Shown here piece by piece: positions 42,505 through 50,448 of a DNA stretch of 64,000 nucleotides. The translations under genes were made by a program, and so were the position numbers. Positions within the stretch are counted from its first letter, which is position 1, and every line of letters begins with the position of its first letter. The notes under the pieces are model-generated. The model had not been told where the DNA came from. It searched no databases and saw only the letters and a program-made list of their open reading frames with translations. The DNA comes from Paenibacillus_G filicis (GTDB lineage: Bacteria; Bacillota; Bacilli; Paenibacillales; NBRC-103111): assembly GCF_038070315.1 (NCBI RefSeq), contig NZ_JBBPCC010000003.1, forward strand, positions 1 to 64,000, in the 5' to 3' direction.

Positions 42505-43628
42505 GAGACTGCCTCCTCCTGAGCGATCTCCTCCAGACGGACCGGACGGTTCTCAGCCATCGACCGGTAAGCGGCGAACACGATCTGCATCGTGAGCAAA
42601 TTGTCTTGCACGCTGTTCTCCGGCTCGCGGTCCTCCTCAATCGCCCGCAGCAGCTCGCCCATCGTGCCGAGGAACGCATGCGGGAACCATTTGCCGTGCA
42701 GGGAAGGCGTGAACCAGTAGTCCGGATGCACGCGCTTCGAATGGAAGCTGAGCGTATCCTCCCGACCGACCGGGTAATTGTACAGCGAGCCGTTCGTACC
42801 CTTGACGATCCCCTCGGTGCCCTCGAACCGGTACGTCGCGTACCAGTCCTCCTCGCCCGCGATGTGGTTATGGTTGTCGTGGATCAGGCCGCGCGCCTCG
42901 CCGGGGAATTTCATATGCAGCAGCGTGCGCGTCTCGCCGACGCACTGCTGGCCCGGAAACCTCGCCCCGTCCGCATAGATATATTCCGGCGTGCCGAACA
43001 GAAAACGGATCGCATCAATATAGTGAATGCTGTGGTACATGAATTCCAGCGTCGGCATCGTACGCAGCCAGCCCCAATTGGCGAACTCCTGCTTGACATT
43101 GACCGCGATCGACGCCTGCAGCAGCTCTCCGAGCCAGCCGCGCCGGATGATCGTATGCGTGGCCCGGATGCCCGGCGACCAGCGCATCTGCTGGTTGACC
43201 GCGCCCTTTACCCCGGCACGGGAGCAAGCGTCTGCGATCGCCACCGCCTCTGCGTACGTCTCAGCCAGCGGCTTCTGGCAGAGCATGTGCTTGCCCGCCT
43301 CAGCCACCCGGGCCGCGATCCCCGGCTGCGCCTTGGCCGGCACTGCCAAGTCAACCACGCGCACCTGCGGATCGGCCAGCAGCTCATCGAGCGTGCCGTA
43401 CACCTTCGCGATGCCAAACTTATCAGCAAGCGTCCTGGCTTTGGCCGCATCCATGTCGTAGAGACCGACCACGTTCAGCTCGCCCATCCGGTACGCCGGA
43501 AGGTGGCAGGCCTCTACAATCTCGCCTGCGCCCACAATGGCGATGCCGATCGAGCGGTCCTGCGGCACCCGGGGCTTATAATCTAGGTCCAGCCATTCCG
43601 TATTGCCCAGTGTCTCTGTCGCTGTCAC
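42498..43628 (-). CDS. Gfo/Idh/MocA oxidoreductase, candidate L-fucose dehydrogenase
   Basis: A 376-residue NAD(P)-dependent sugar dehydrogenase. The Rossmann loop IAIVGAGEIVEACHLPAY is followed by the family motif MLCQKPLAETYAEA, whose EKP-type lysine (here QKP) is conserved. The C-terminal alpha/beta substrate domain includes HSIHYIDAIRFLFG with the catalytic His/Asp region. In this operon it is the only candidate for the first oxidation of L-fucose to fuconolactone, though a role on another sugar cannot be excluded. The start is GTG 43628 with AAGGAGG upstream. It is translationally coupled to fucU downstream. Confidence 0.78.
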   Translation of the reverse strand: MTATETLGNTEWLDLDYKPRVPQDRSIGIAIVGAGEIVEACHLPAYRMGELNVVGLYDMDAAKARTLADKFGIAKVYGTLDELLADPQVRVVDLAVPAKAQPGIAARVAEAGKHMLCQKPLAETYAEAVAIADACSRAGVKGAVNQQMRWSPGIRATHTIIRRGWLGELLQASIAVNVKQEFANWGWLRTMPTLEFMYHSIHYIDAIRFLFGTPEYIYADGARFPGQQCVGETRTLLHMKFPGEARGLIHDNHNHIAGEEDWYATYRFEGTEGIVKGTNGSLYNYPVGREDTLSFHSKRVHPDYWFTPSLHGKWFPHAFLGTMGELLRAIEEDREPENSVQDNLLTMQIVFAAYRSMAENRPVRLEEIAQEEAVSC

Positions 43629-43655
43629 AAAGCTTCCTCCTTCTCGTTCGGTCCG

Positions 43656-44816
43656 TTACAGGCTAGGCCCGATCCGGTTGATGCTGAACTCCTGATGGCC
43701 CAGCTCCTCGGCCTTGGTCAGCTTGCCCTCCGCGACCTCCAGAATCTCCTGCCAGATGCGGTCGCCCGCTTGGCCGAGGCCGAGTGTGCCGTCGAGCATC
43801 TCGCTGACGTCTACGTCCATGTTGTCCTCCATCTTCTCGAAGGTCCGCTGGTTGCCTGTGATCTTGATGACCGGGATAACCGCCGAGCCCGTAGGCGTGC
43901 CGCGTCCGGTCGTGAAGCAGACGATATGCGCTCCGCCCGCCGCCATGCCGGAGACGCACTCGATATCATTGCCCGGCGAGTCCATGAAGTACAGGCCGCC
44001 CTCCGGCAAATGCTCCGCGTATTCCACGATGCCCCGTATCGGCGCCGTGCCGCATTTGCTGATACAGCCCAGCGATTTCTCTTCGATCGTGGACAAGCCG
44101 CCCGCGATATTGCCCGGACTCGGGTTGCCGCCGCGCATGTCCGCGCCCATCCGCTCGACTTCCTTCTCGAAGCGGTCAACGATGTGGTACAGCTGTGCCT
44201 TCGTTTCCGGTGTCGCGCAGCGCTCTGCCAGCACATGCTCCGCGCCAATGATCTCCGTCGTCTCACCGATGACGATCGTACCGCCCCGCTCGATCAGCGA
44301 ATCGGCCGCTGCGCCCAGTGCCGGATTGGAAGCGAGACCGGAGGTCGCGTCCGAACCGCCGCACTTGACGCCGACCTTCAGCTTGGACAGCGGCACCGGC
44401 ACCTTCGGCTGCTGCTCCAGCTCGGCCATCAGCTTGCGGGCCAGCTCCGTGCCGTGCTGGATCGCTTTGACCGACCCGCCGACGCTCTGAATATCGAAGA
44501 ATTCGACAGGTTTACCGGTAACTCTAATCGCCTCCGCAAGTGCCTGCGGATCGACCACTTCACAGCCGAGGCTGATGATCAGTACGGCCCCGACATTGGG
44601 GTTCTTGCCCGTACCTGCGAGTACATCGAAGGTGCGGTCTTTGTCTGCGCCGATCTGGCTGCAGCCGTGCTGATGCGGTATCGCGACCGCTCCCGGCACA
44701 TTCTGCATGATGCGGGAACAGACCTGATTGGAACAAATCACAGTCGGAATGATCAGCAGATGATTGCGGATGCCGATATCTCCATTGGACCTTTCATATC
44801 CCATAATGGTTGTCAT
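43656..44816 (-). CDS. UxaA-family dehydratase, large subunit (probable L-fuconate dehydratase)
   Basis: A 386-residue protein equal to the C-terminal part of altronate/galactarate dehydratases (UxaA/GarD). Conserved Cys-containing motifs include ICSNQVC, HQHGCSQIG, ISLGCEVVDP, VGVKCGGSDATSGLASNPALGAA and GNIAGGLSTIEEKSLGCISKCG, which hold the iron or iron-sulfur ligands. The N-terminal SAF domain is encoded separately at 45070-45387. This split form also occurs in the Campylobacter jejuni fucose island (uxaA-like pair beside a fucU-like gene and an amidohydrolase gene), which supports action on L-fuconate. The start is ATG 44816 with GGGAGG 12 nt upstream. Confidence 0.85.
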   Translation of the reverse strand: MTTIMGYERSNGDIGIRNHLLIIPTVICSNQVCSRIMQNVPGAVAIPHQHGCSQIGADKDRTFDVLAGTGKNPNVGAVLIISLGCEVVDPQALAEAIRVTGKPVEFFDIQSVGGSVKAIQHGTELARKLMAELEQQPKVPVPLSKLKVGVKCGGSDATSGLASNPALGAAADSLIERGGTIVIGETTEIIGAEHVLAERCATPETKAQLYHIVDRFEKEVERMGADMRGGNPSPGNIAGGLSTIEEKSLGCISKCGTAPIRGIVEYAEHLPEGGLYFMDSPGNDIECVSGMAAGGAHIVCFTTGRGTPTGSAVIPVIKITGNQRTFEKMEDNMDVDVSEMLDGTLGLGQAGDRIWQEILEVAEGKLTKAEELGHQEFSINRIGPSL

Positions 44817-45069
44817 AATATGCGACTGCCTCCCTGGTTGAAATGTATACGCTGAATGCTCTCGTAACCGCTTACGTTCCGTGCTTGCGTTGCCGCTTAC
44901 CGGACGCCGGCGAGTTTAATCTCTGATTCCCCATGCTCCAGCTGACCTCATGCCCGGCTTCCTCTTTCCGCGCCAGGCCAAGCTTCTTTACAGGCCAGCC
45001 CGCTTCCCTGGCTCATCTATCGATTGCCTGTAGGCCATGGTTAAGCGCTAGCTTGCCCGTATAGCCATC

Positions 45070-45387
45070 TTACCTCGCTACCGCCTGATCGCCGCGGCCC
45101 CGAATGCCTTCGATATTATGAACATGAACATGTCTGCCCGGCTCGATCGCACATACCGTACGTCCGATCACCTCACCATACTTGCGAACGTCAAAGCCTT
45201 GCTCCATCGGAACGATCGATATCTTGTGCCCGAACGGGATGGCATCCAGCAGTAAGATCTCCTCGACGCGAGCGCCGATCCGATAACGGATCGATTCGCC
45301 TGCAGCCAAATCCTTGAGTGCTGTCGCAACGTGATCCGCTTCGTCCATCACCAGCGCATCGGCGCCGGGTTCAATCGAATGTGCCAT
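45070..45387 (-). CDS. UxaA-family dehydratase, small SAF-domain subunit
   Basis: A 105-residue SAF domain protein matching the N-terminal domain of altronate/galactarate dehydratases: ADHVATALKDLAAGE, then IPFGHKISIVPMEQGFDVRKYGEVIGRTVCAIEPGRHVHVHNIEGIRGRG. It should pair with the large subunit encoded 253 bases downstream, a gap in which I see no gene. The start is ATG 45387 with GGAGG 8 nt upstream; an in-frame TTG five codons earlier would place that site inside the gene. It is the first gene of the operon, directly behind the palindromic operator. Confidence 0.82.
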   Translation of the reverse strand: MAHSIEPGADALVMDEADHVATALKDLAAGESIRYRIGARVEEILLLDAIPFGHKISIVPMEQGFDVRKYGEVIGRTVCAIEPGRHVHVHNIEGIRGRGDQAVAR

Positions 45388-45409
45388 CTCATTAGCCTCC
45401 AAAATGTTA

Positions 45410-45425
45410 ATGTTATCGATAACAT
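45410..45425. promoter_or_regulatory. Palindromic operator for the divergent LacI regulator
   Basis: ATGTTATCGATAACAT is a perfect 16-bp palindrome with the central CG typical of LacI-family operators. It lies 23 bases ahead of the SAF subunit start and 85 bases ahead of the lacI-type gene. It differs by only one base from the CcpA consensus TGWAANCGNTNWCA, so CcpA might also bind. Confidence 0.8.
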
Positions 45426-45509
45426 AAAAGTATCAACGGAATGACTTGCTGTCAATCACTTTTTTACATACAATGAAACCTAGGCTATAACCAGAAAGGG
45501 GCGTCACGG

Positions 45510-46520
45510 TTGATTACGATCTACGATATCGCTAAAAAAGCCAATGTATCCGCGATGACCGTCTCGAGGGTTATCAATAACAGCGGCAAAATCAGCGACG
45601 CCACCCGTCAGCGCGTCAAGCAAGTGATGGAAGAGTTGCATTATGTGCCGAATTCTAACGCACGCAGCCTCGTGCTGCAGAAGACACATATCATTTCCCT
45701 ACTGATCACGGATATTACCAATCCGTTCTATACGACCTTGGCGCGCGGCGCCGAGGATACGGCCAAGCGGCTCGGGTACAAGCTGCTGTTTGGCAACAGC
45801 GACGAGAACTACGCTAAGGAAAAGGATTACGTGGACATGATCCTCTCCACGCGTGTGGACGGGGTACTGTTCGCTCCTACGGGGGACGGGTCGGCTGCCC
45901 ATCTGCAGCAGCTGCAGAAGCACAACATGCCCCTTGTCCTGCTCGACCGCGAGGTGCCCGGCATCCAGGCCGATACCGTGCTCGGGGACAGCAAGGAAGG
46001 CGCGCGGCGACTCGTTGAGCATCTGCTCTCGCTCGGCCATCGGCGGATCGCGCTCATCAATGGCTCGGAGGACGTCTCGACCGCCCGCCAGCGGCACGTC
46101 GGGTATAAGGAAGCACTGAAGCTGAATGATGTCCCCTACGACGAAGCGCTCGTCCTCTACGCCAACTACCGGGAGATTCAGAATGAGACGGCGCTAAGCC
46201 AGCTGCTGCATCTGCCGGACCCGCCTACGGCTATTTTTGCGGCCAATAACTTTCTCGCCATCGGCGCCATTCAAGGTCTGCGTGCTCAAGGCCTGCAAGT
46301 GCCGGACGACATGTCCGTGGTCTGCTTCGACGACCTGGGCCTTGCTTCGGCCCTTAATCCCTTCCTGACGGTGGCTGCCCAGCCGGCCTACCAGTTCGGC
46401 TCGCTCGGCATGCAATGGCTGATCGACCGGATTGAGGGCCGTTCGCAGGACGAGCCGCGCACGATCATCCTGCCCTCCGAGCTGATCGTGCGCTCGTCTG
46501 CTGCGAAGCTTAAGAGCTAG
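45510..46520 (+). CDS. LacI family transcriptional regulator of the fucose-type operon
   Basis: A 336-residue repressor. The N-terminal helix-turn-helix (ITIYDIAKKANVSAMTVSRVINNSGKISDATRQRV) is followed by the hinge YVPNSNARSL and a periplasmic-binding-protein-like sensor domain with IISLLITDITNPFYTTLARGAEDTA, VDGVLFAPT and PPTAIFAANNFLAIGAIQGL. The start is TTG 45510 with AGAAAGGGG 8 nt upstream. It is divergent from the catabolic operon, with the palindrome between them, so it probably represses the operon and itself until a pathway sugar or acid binds. A hairpin follows the stop codon. Confidence 0.9.
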   Translation: MITIYDIAKKANVSAMTVSRVINNSGKISDATRQRVKQVMEELHYVPNSNARSLVLQKTHIISLLITDITNPFYTTLARGAEDTAKRLGYKLLFGNSDENYAKEKDYVDMILSTRVDGVLFAPTGDGSAAHLQQLQKHNMPLVLLDREVPGIQADTVLGDSKEGARRLVEHLLSLGHRRIALINGSEDVSTARQRHVGYKEALKLNDVPYDEALVLYANYREIQNETALSQLLHLPDPPTAIFAANNFLAIGAIQGLRAQGLQVPDDMSVVCFDDLGLASALNPFLTVAAQPAYQFGSLGMQWLIDRIEGRSQDEPRTIILPSELIVRSSAAKLKS

Positions 46521-46542
46521 AGCTCCGCTCTCGAAAGCACAA

Positions 46543-46575
46543 AGAGCAGTCCCCCAGGCATTCAGGGACTGCTCT
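46543..46575 (+). terminator. Terminator of lacI-type gene
   Basis: AGAGCAGTCCC (46543-46553) pairs with GGGACTGCTCT (46565-46575). The T-rich stretch follows only after a few bases. It may also act for the convergent anti-sigma gene. Confidence 0.7.
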
Positions 46576-46700
46576 CTGATGTTCTTTTCCACAGCCTTTT
46601 AGGCAGCTCCTCGCCTTTTGTCCAATCATTTTCCGACCTTTTCTCCGATAGACCCAGCCGTTCAGAATCTTAGCCCAGTTCCATACGAAGCCGCCTTACG

Positions 46701-48281
46701 TCACGGAATCTCCAAGGTCCACGGCCCACGAACCACGGTCTTCAGCTCCTGTACATGGAATACATATTCCCGGTCCTTGGAGCTCACACCCAGATCCATC
46801 GTGATGGCTGCTTGAGTATGTTCGTCCGTCACAAAGGAAAGTCCTCCGTAATCCTTGAAAGGGTCCGGGAAAAAATATAACAGCGATTCCGGTGCGCGCA
46901 GATCCGTATGCATATCGAGATGAAGGCGGATCGTTTCCTGCCACATTCCCGAGTTTTCTTTACTCAATCGTTCCACGCGAAGCAGCTCGACGGGAAACCC
47001 TCCGACATCAACGGTTTGCCCCAGCTCCATGACGCCTTCCTGAGGAATGGGAATGCGCAGGACCGGCTGCTTCGTCAGGCGGCGGGTAAGGGCCAGCTCA
47101 GGAATCGTAAGCGTGAGAGGGCCCGAGCCTTCTTTGACAAAGGTAAATTCATTCGGATTCGGGAATATCTCTTCCCGCCTCAAGGCCAATTGGCCCCCGC
47201 TCTCCTCGGTCAAGGTCAAGGTGTCGATAATAAGGTCGCCCGGACCATTCGTCGTCCCATAGTTCGTAATCCGTACACCTTCCGGCACCTGCGGCACCAG
47301 GGTTACATTCGTCCGCCCGTCCTCCAGCGTCCGGGTAACCGCCGTTAGGCTGATCCCCTGATGCGTATCCGTAGCCCCCATCTCTTCAATCGTATCTTCA
47401 TGGCTTGGTACCGTGAGGTTCAACGCAACGGAGGCATCCATCCCCGCAATGCTCAGCATGATCGGTCCGTTTACGGGAATAACCCCCTTATACTCAAGAT
47501 TTCCGGTCCACTGACCGGACTCAACCATCATGACGGATCGAAACTCGTATTGTTGTCCGCTGCCGTCTATGAGTTTAAAAGCCCTCACCGGAGGAGTCCC
47601 GGTTCCATTCAGCGTGGCATAAGCATACTTATCGCCAATCGTCAGCCCTCTAAGCTGAACCTTTCCTTGGCCAACCGATAGGGTCAACGGATCAGGGAGT
47701 ACGTAACGGATCATCTGCTCCTGCTTATCCTGCACCGCGCCGAAGCCGGGGATGAATTGAATCGCCTTGCTCAGCTGGGCTCTGACCTCAGGCGAGCCGG
47801 CAGCCATGGCCGCCAGCAGCAAGATGGCCGCCGCGAGCGCTGCCGCGGCGATCCGCTGGCTCCGCTTGCGAAGCCCTCCCTGGACGCCGACTCTTCGCTC
47901 AGCGATGACCATTGTCTGTGCAGACGGGCTGTCGCTCCTGCCCCTCTGTCCATCCGCGACACCGGCATCTGCACGGAAGCTTGCTTCTGCCATGAGCAGG
48001 ATCGGATCGGCCTGGGCGGCCTGCTGACGTCCATCCTCCTGAGCCATTCCCTTCAGTTCCAGCACCGAACCGGAAGCGTCCGCTTCCAGGAGCCCCTGAC
48101 CTCCTGAAGCCATCTGCGGCAAGCCCAGCTTACCCAGCGCCCGGGCTTTGATCCGGCCCAGTACCACCTCACCAGCAGGCTCAGCCTCCCCAAGCTCCAA
48201 CTCGCCAAGCTGCTGGAGGGCACGAGATTGATCCACCTTCTCCAGCAGCTCATACCATGACGCATCCTTATCCCTGCTCAT
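46701..48281 (-). CDS. DUF4179-type membrane anti-sigma factor
   Basis: A 526-residue single-pass membrane protein. A cytoplasmic region of about 145 residues starts SRDKDASWYELLEKV; one TM segment (RIAAAALAAAILLLAAMAAG) follows at about 145-165, then SPEVRAQLSKAIQFIPGFGAV, which is the DUF4179 hallmark after the membrane. A large extracellular beta-rich part completes it. Such proteins sit behind ECF sigma genes and hold the sigma factor inactive until an envelope signal arrives. Its ATG at 48281 overlaps the sigma gene stop as ATGA and has GGAGGG 6 nt upstream, so both are translated together. The cytoplasmic portion is longer than usual for an anti-sigma domain. Confidence 0.8.
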   Translation of the reverse strand: MSRDKDASWYELLEKVDQSRALQQLGELELGEAEPAGEVVLGRIKARALGKLGLPQMASGGQGLLEADASGSVLELKGMAQEDGRQQAAQADPILLMAEASFRADAGVADGQRGRSDSPSAQTMVIAERRVGVQGGLRKRSQRIAAAALAAAILLLAAMAAGSPEVRAQLSKAIQFIPGFGAVQDKQEQMIRYVLPDPLTLSVGQGKVQLRGLTIGDKYAYATLNGTGTPPVRAFKLIDGSGQQYEFRSVMMVESGQWTGNLEYKGVIPVNGPIMLSIAGMDASVALNLTVPSHEDTIEEMGATDTHQGISLTAVTRTLEDGRTNVTLVPQVPEGVRITNYGTTNGPGDLIIDTLTLTEESGGQLALRREEIFPNPNEFTFVKEGSGPLTLTIPELALTRRLTKQPVLRIPIPQEGVMELGQTVDVGGFPVELLRVERLSKENSGMWQETIRLHLDMHTDLRAPESLLYFFPDPFKDYGGLSFVTDEHTQAAITMDLGVSSKDREYVFHVQELKTVVRGPWTLEIP

Positions 48282-48841
48282 GACCATCCCTCCTTCATCT
48301 CCGGGCTCATCCGCTGCCTGAGAGCCATTCGTCCGCGCCGCAAGCGGTTCTCTACCGCCTTGCGCGTGAGCCCCAGCGACTGGGCGATGACTTCTAACGA
48401 CTCGTAGAACATATATTTCCTAAAAAAGATCACCCGATCGACCCGGTCGAGCGTATCGAGCAATCTCAAGATATCTTCGGACTCCAGCCGCTGGAGCACC
48501 GCTTCTTCCACATCCTCTGCGCTGCGCAGCTCGCTCTCCAGCTTCTCTTGTCCGGGCCTGGCTCCCAGCTTGCGCCGATAATCGAGCGCTGTATATTTGG
48601 CGAGAATATACAGCCAGGTTTTCAAGCTGCCGCGTCCCGGATCAAACGCTTCGATCTTGTGCCAAGCAGCCACGAAGGCATCGCTCACACATTCCTCCAC
48701 ATCCTCCTGGCTGGCGATCCCTGCCAGCACACGGCTCGCCAGTTCATGCACACAGGAGCCATAACGGTCGATGACCGCTTCGAGGGCTGCCGGGTCCCGC
48801 GCTAGCAGGCGCCGGACTAATTCTTGCTCAGATACCTCCAT
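48278..48841 (-). CDS. ECF RNA polymerase sigma factor
   Basis: A 187-residue sigma-70 family factor of the extracytoplasmic-function group. Region 2 (about 10-85) has the SQEDVEECVSDAFVAAWHKIEAFDPGRGSLKTWLYILAKYTALDYRRK block. Region 4 (about 130-180) has LDRVDRVIFFRKYMFYESLEVIAQSLGLTRKAVENRLRRGR. The start is ATG 48841 with GAGGTGG upstream; 20 further in-frame codons exist but lack a ribosome site. It is the first gene of a two-gene operon with its membrane anti-sigma factor. No AAC-type ECF promoter was clear upstream, so autoregulation is unproven. Confidence 0.88.
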   Translation of the reverse strand: MEVSEQELVRRLLARDPAALEAVIDRYGSCVHELASRVLAGIASQEDVEECVSDAFVAAWHKIEAFDPGRGSLKTWLYILAKYTALDYRRKLGARPGQEKLESELRSAEDVEEAVLQRLESEDILRLLDTLDRVDRVIFFRKYMFYESLEVIAQSLGLTRKAVENRLRRGRMALRQRMSPEMKEGWS

Positions 48842-48928
48842 GACGCCACCTCGCACGATGAATGTCCTTCTACCATATACTACGCAGTGATGTCGATCCA
48901 TCCCTCACGCTATAGAAGAAGCGGACGC

Positions 48929-48970
48929 TTGACTTTTTTTGCCGATTCAATTATCTTAATATTAAGATAA
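48929..48970 (+). promoter_or_regulatory. Promoter with perfect 20-bp palindromic operator ahead of marR-type gene
   Basis: TTATCTTAATATTAAGATAA (48951-48970) is a perfect palindrome. A TTGACT -35 box at 48929-48934 places a TATCTT -10 box (17-base spacer) at its left edge, so a bound repressor would block the polymerase. The same core occurs ahead of the pirin gene. Confidence 0.75.
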
Positions 48971-49017
48971 AGACAGACGAAACCTGATATCAACCTCACC
49001 GAAAGGAGATGATTCCC

Positions 49018-49476
49018 ATGTCGAGTCAACAACGGGACGATTCCCTGCATCTGTTCATCGTGCTGTCGCGGGCTTGCGAGTGGGTCACCGCGCATGCGCA
49101 TCGGGATATCCGGCGGCACGGGTTGAATCCGACTGAATACGGCGTGTTGGAGCTGCTCTATCACAAGGGTCCCCAGCCGCTTCAACAGATCGGGGAAAAG
49201 GTACTGATGACCAGCGGCAATATTACGTATGTCGTCGACAAGCTGGTGGGCAAGGAGCTCGTCATCCGCAGGCCATGTCCGGACGACCGCCGGGTCAGCT
49301 TCGCCGAGATTACCGAGCGCGGCGTCGCCCTGCTGAGCGAAGTCTTCCCTGAGCATCGGGAGGCCATAGACAAAGCCGTCTCCGGGCTGACCCCTGAAGA
49401 GAAGCGGCAAGCGATCGACCTGCTCAAGAAGCTCGGGCTTCAGGCCAAGGAAAGCTTCAAGCAGGGCGGCAGCTAG
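49018..49476 (+). CDS. MarR family regulator (MhqR-like)
   Basis: A 152-residue winged-helix repressor. The N-terminal RDDSLHLFIVLSRACEWVTAHAHRDIRRHGLNPTEYGVLELLY is typical of the quinone/thiol-stress MarR group that includes MhqR. The DNA-binding part follows (GPQPLQQIGEKVLMTSGNITYVVDKLVGKELVIRRPCPDDRRVSFAEIT). The start is ATG 49018, with AAGGAG 9 nt upstream; the ATG at 49009 abuts that site. A palindromic operator overlaps its own promoter and a second one lies ahead of the next gene, a pirin, so it likely represses both. Confidence 0.88.
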   Translation: MSSQQRDDSLHLFIVLSRACEWVTAHAHRDIRRHGLNPTEYGVLELLYHKGPQPLQQIGEKVLMTSGNITYVVDKLVGKELVIRRPCPDDRRVSFAEITERGVALLSEVFPEHREAIDKAVSGLTPEEKRQAIDLLKKLGLQAKESFKQGGS

Positions 49477-49577
49477 AAGAATCGGCCAGGATTAGCGGCT
49501 ATCCAAGCCGCTTCTTGGTTGCCGACCGGAGACTTGAAGTTCCGGCTGCCTCCTCGTTTCATTCATTTTCTGCTCAA

Positions 49578-49595
49578 CTATCTTAATATTAAGGA
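49578..49595 (+). promoter_or_regulatory. Second copy of the MarR operator, ahead of the pirin gene
   Basis: The core CTTAATATTAAG (49582-49593) is an exact palindrome identical to the centre of the upstream 20-bp operator. The outer arms are degraded on the right side (AAGGAA instead of AAGATAA). It overlaps the ribosome site region of the pirin gene. Confidence 0.65.
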
Positions 49596-49609
49596 AAAAG
49601 GAGATGTTT

Positions 49610-50389
49610 ATGATGCAAATCATGGTCTATACCCCTTCCATGCAAGGCTCCGGAAGCTTCAATGGCGGTAAAATCACAGAGCAAAAACCGATCGGCTTCT
49701 CAGGTGAAGGCTCGGTCGTCAAACGGATCGGCCCGCTATTCTACTGGGCCTGGGCATTCTCGCCGGAAGAAGGCCATATCGGCTCTCATCCTCACAAGGC
49801 CTTCGAGATCATGACTTACGTCGTGCAGGGCCAAGCGGAGCATGGTGATTCCCTGGGTACCCGCAGTGTGGTCGGACCAGGCGGCGCTCAAGTGATGCAG
49901 ACCGGCTCCGGCGTTTCTCACCAGGAGCACTTCATCGGACCTGATATGGAGGCATTCCAAATCTGGTTCGAGCCGGAGCTCGAAGCAGCTTTGCTGCGCC
50001 AGCCGACCTATCGCCAGTACGAGCATGAAGATTTTCCCGTCCGGGAAGGAGATGGCTTCCGCTTCAAGACCGTCATCGGAGCGGACTCGCCTATCGAGAT
50101 TGTAGCCGATGCCAAGGTCTGGGATCTGGAGGTAGATCCCGGAGGCTCCTTCACCTACACGGTTCCGGCAGGCCGTACGCTGGCGGCCCTCGCAATTCGC
50201 GGCGGCGGCACCTGGGAGCATGCCGGTTCCCCTCAGCCGCTAACCGCCTTCCGCCATCGCGACTTCATGGTTATGCGTGCGGATAGCGCGTCCGAGGTCA
50301 AGCTGCATGCCCCGGAAGGAGAAACGCTTCGCATCCTCGGCATCGAAGTACCGTCCTCCGTCGATTACCCGCTGTATCCGAAGCGGTAA
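49610..50389 (+). CDS. Pirin family protein
   Basis: A 259-residue bicupin protein. The N-terminal cupin has the metal-binding pattern HIGSHPHKAFEIMTYVVQGQAEHGDS with two His in HPH, followed by QVMQTGSGVSHQEHF, and the C-terminal cupin is more degenerate. Pirins bind iron and some act as quercetin dioxygenases, consistent with control by a quinone-responsive MarR regulator, but the activity here is unknown. The start is ATG 49610 with AAGGAG 6 nt upstream. It lies 133 bases downstream of the marR-type gene, with its own operator and a terminator behind it. Confidence 0.88.
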   Translation: MMQIMVYTPSMQGSGSFNGGKITEQKPIGFSGEGSVVKRIGPLFYWAWAFSPEEGHIGSHPHKAFEIMTYVVQGQAEHGDSLGTRSVVGPGGAQVMQTGSGVSHQEHFIGPDMEAFQIWFEPELEAALLRQPTYRQYEHEDFPVREGDGFRFKTVIGADSPIEIVADAKVWDLEVDPGGSFTYTVPAGRTLAALAIRGGGTWEHAGSPQPLTAFRHRDFMVMRADSASEVKLHAPEGETLRILGIEVPSSVDYPLYPKR

Positions 50390-50413
50390 CCGCCTCACCC
50401 CTGCAACATGCCA

Positions 50414-50435
50414 AGGCCCCGCTCCTGCGGGGCCT
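50414..50435. terminator. Hairpin between pirin gene and TIM-barrel gene
   Basis: AGGCCCCGC (50414-50422) and GCGGGGCCT (50427-50435) form a perfect 9-bp GC-rich stem. The T run is short. It lies between convergent genes. Confidence 0.7.
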
Positions 50436-50448
50436 GTTCTGCGTTCTC

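Noticed and set aside
48842..48950. Autoregulatory ECF promoter upstream of the sigma gene
   Set aside because: No AAC-type -35 with a properly spaced CGT-type -10 could be found.
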